Positions 61,890 through 64,000 of a stretch of 64,000 bases of DNA are shown piece by piece (within the stretch, counting starts at the first letter, position 1; each line of letters begins with the position of its first letter). The DNA lies in assembly GCA_037893225.1 (NCBI GenBank), contig JAZGUH010000322.1, positions 806,001 through 870,000 on the forward strand. Direction: 5' to 3'. This DNA is from Hippasteria phrygiana. Lineage: Eukaryota; Echinodermata; Asteroidea; Valvatida; Goniasteridae. The notes beneath the pieces are model-generated. The model saw nothing but the letters and a program-made list of their open reading frames with translations. It made no database searches and was not told the DNA's origin. Both the position numbers and the translations under genes were made by a program.

Positions 61890-63100
61890 ATAGAAGCACG
61901 ATATGGGCAAAGGGGGGGGGGGGGGGTACCCCTATGCCCCGCGTATCGTGCTGGGTATCATGTGACCTACTGACGAGCCACTTCATCAGTAGATCAGACA
62001 CTGGGTATCTTTTTGTACAGCGTCCGACGAAACGCTATGACGTCATTATTTTTGACTATGAGGAAGGGCACCCCTTGCGTTTGATAGGTGTACGAGGTTG
62101 CACACCAGTAAATAAACTTCCATAGACTCCAATGATAAATACTTCCAAGGTGTTTGAGACACACATCAAATTAAAGCTTATTTCATCACTTTTCAGTTTC
62201 TGTGCAATTTTATGGGGATTAAACAATGACTTTTGGGAGAAATTTCCATCCAAAGATGATCCCCTAAAAGTAGTCCCGTAGCCCATTGCCAGCTTGAAAG
62301 ATGATGCCCACGCTCCATTGCAAAATAGAGCTCTTTTAGGGACCAATTTCATCCGAATTTCACAGTAATACAAGCTGGCAGTCCTGTGCACGGATTCCAG
62401 CCTTCTCTTTTACAAACCCTAAAGTCCATGGCCCACAAAATGCTCTAAAAGCAGAGAATTTGAGTCGTCGCAAATCGTGATTTGGCCGTCGTAGGCAATT
62501 TTCGGCCCATTAAATTTACTGGTCTGCACCCATAAACGCGTGCTTGTGGCTACAGTGAATCTACAAGTGCAGCATCGGGTGTAAAATGCGATCGGAATTT
62601 TCATTGATGAAGAACAAACTTCATAAAGATGACAACATTAAGAAATGAAGACACAAATAATGGAATAAGTGAATGGATAAATAATAGGTATCACGGAGGT
62701 GCCTCTATTATAATACATGTAGTTACATGTTTTAGTGACATGATTTAGTGATAATTATAAATTAGGGAATACATTTGTACAATGTCATTTAGCTATTGAG
62801 GCGATGGGACGGGCCAATATGCAGTTTGAAATGTTGAGATATTGGTTTTAGGTTGTATAGGTATCAGATTCTATTTATTCCTTAGGGGTGAAAAGTTGTT
62901 TTAATGTATAAATAAAACATCTTTGTTGTAACGGGAAGTAGCCATAGTTGAGTTGTTTTTAATTCTAAAGTAACAGTCATGTTGTACATGAACGATTTAA
63001 TGAAGCTAAGTGAAGCATCTGAAAAATATATGAAATCAAACTTTGCCCCACTCGAGAAATGCCATTTCTTTTCGTTACGAACGACAGGTGGGCTCAATAG
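61890..63100. other. Unassigned sequence
   Basis: A G-run (61913-61927) sits inside an AGCACGATATGGGC / CGCGTATCGTGCT hairpin. Minus-strand ORFs at 62056-62391 and 62419-62604 look mildly coding (for example SFKLAMGYGTTFRGSSLDGN), but I can name no family and see no splice sites. Confidence 0.4.
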
Positions 63101-64000
63101 AGCCGTTATGTAACGTTTTCGTTACGCCCCAACGCTCTTAGCTTATATAAGCTGGCATTGCATTCAATGCCTTTCTTCTCGGTCTGAGCATTCGAACCTC
63201 GCTTATCCACTTCCCTTCATAACGTTTGAGCATACACTATCGCCACAATATCGCCCTGCAACGATGATCTCGGATACAAGCCTCTAGCTCCCAGCGCTGC
63301 ATCAACGGCCACGTCGGTGCCAACTGCCCAGCACTCCTGGCCCTCCGAAGCAGCAACAGCCCGGAAACCTGGCCCCCGAGTTTCCTCAGCATGAGACCGC
63401 AACCAGAACCTGGCAGACCACGGACCACGGACCACGACGTACGGGCCCCAACAGGAGTAAAAGACGCAATTTGTAAGACGTCGGGCTGATTTGTAGCCTT
63501 GTTTTCGCTAGGCAATTAATTTTAAGCCCTAGCGGGTTGAGATTTACTTGTTTCCTTTCCCATTAATTTCGGACTTTTGTCTTGTTTCAAGCACGACCAT
63601 TGGTGTCGTACAGCCGATTTGAGGGCTGAGGTTGTTTGTACTAGTACCATGCACAATCATTTCCATCTTTGGCGTATCTCAGGTGCGAGTTTTCGCCGCT
63701 CGACCATTCCAAATTGTTCACCAAACTGTTTTTGCCGTTTCCCCGTCTTTAATCGGTATTTATTAACCTGAAAAACAATTAATTTTCTGACGGAGGAACG
63801 CAGAAAGAAAGTGTTAATTTCTGTCAATGGTTTCATTAGTAATACTCGTAACTGCTACTAACTATTAGTCAGTAACAAAGTAAGACACAACCAGTAATAT
63901 GATTTTGAAAACAAAATCTCTTTTTTTCTATTATATCATTGAAGATGAATACAAATGCAATAAATAAATATTATAGTAAATACATTTTGTTCTATTGTAT
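63100..64000. other. Possible promoter-like or LTR-like segment, unassigned
   Basis: A TATATAAG-containing stretch (about 63143-63150) follows TTTCGTTACGCCCC, and a GC-richer block (63240-63470) contrasts with the AT-rich flanks. This could be an LTR or a 5' end of a gene extending beyond the window, but no paired LTR or exon is visible. Confidence 0.25.

Noticed and set aside
63217..63515. Overlapping minus-strand ORFs near the right edge
   Set aside because: No conserved motif, and two frames are open over the same GC-rich DNA; kept only as unassigned sequence.

Overview
The window is animal nuclear DNA. Genes have introns with GT-AG splice sites, coding density is low, and most of the sequence is transposon debris. 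Two things point to an invertebrate deuterostome, with an echinoderm or hemichordate as my best guess: an intron-rich GGA clathrin-adaptor gene close to the vertebrate one, and the repeat mix (TTAA-flanked Kolobok/piggyBac-type elements, tRNA-derived SINEs, very long foldback elements, poly-C-linked repeats). The organism is inferred, not shown.

Layout. 1-9.7 kb: no confident host gene. It holds a retrotransposon gag scrap (minus strand), a foldback MITE, AACGTT-rich tandem repeats, a tRNA-derived SINE and a 2.9-kb palindromic element. That element carries a 12-bp minisatellite (27 copies) and a captured exon-like ORF. 9.7-26.1 kb: a direct segmental duplication. Blocks A (9.73-15.0 kb) and B (20.36-24.6 kb) each carry one secreted C-type lectin gene with its own TATA box and poly(A) signal. 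Block C (24.6-26.1 kb) copies only the 3' half. Block A alone holds a TTAA-flanked Kolobok-type transposon with a THAP exon, and block B preserves the empty TTAA site. Between A and B lie minisatellites and a foldback element. 26.1-31.7 kb: more repeats, a (GCGTGAC)20 array, and a 2.9-kb foldback carrying a nested element with a perfect 9-bp target duplication. This foldback ends only a few tens of bases before the GGA start codon.

31.7-57.4 kb: one 16-exon gene on the plus strand. Its exons join in frame to 794 codons with VHS, GAT, hinge and gamma-ear (GAE) domains, so it is a GGA-family Golgi/endosome sorting adaptor. Its introns hold SINEs, LINE tails, MITEs, a second Kolobok/THAP copy and decayed duplicates of the exon-7 end. 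On the opposite strand inside intron 7 is a small three-exon gene model (89 codons, clean splice phases, poly(A) signal) that I cannot assign to a family. 57.4-64 kb: GGA 3' flank with a Kolobok-type MITE, a frameshifted Crypton/DUF3504-like ORF, a piggyBac-type MITE, a deleted mariner, another TA-flanked MITE and unassigned sequence.

Only the GGA gene, the two C-type lectins and, with less certainty, the nested minus-strand gene look like functional host genes. There is no operon-like organisation. The lectins are probably secreted recognition proteins; GGA acts in trans-Golgi-to-endosome sorting.
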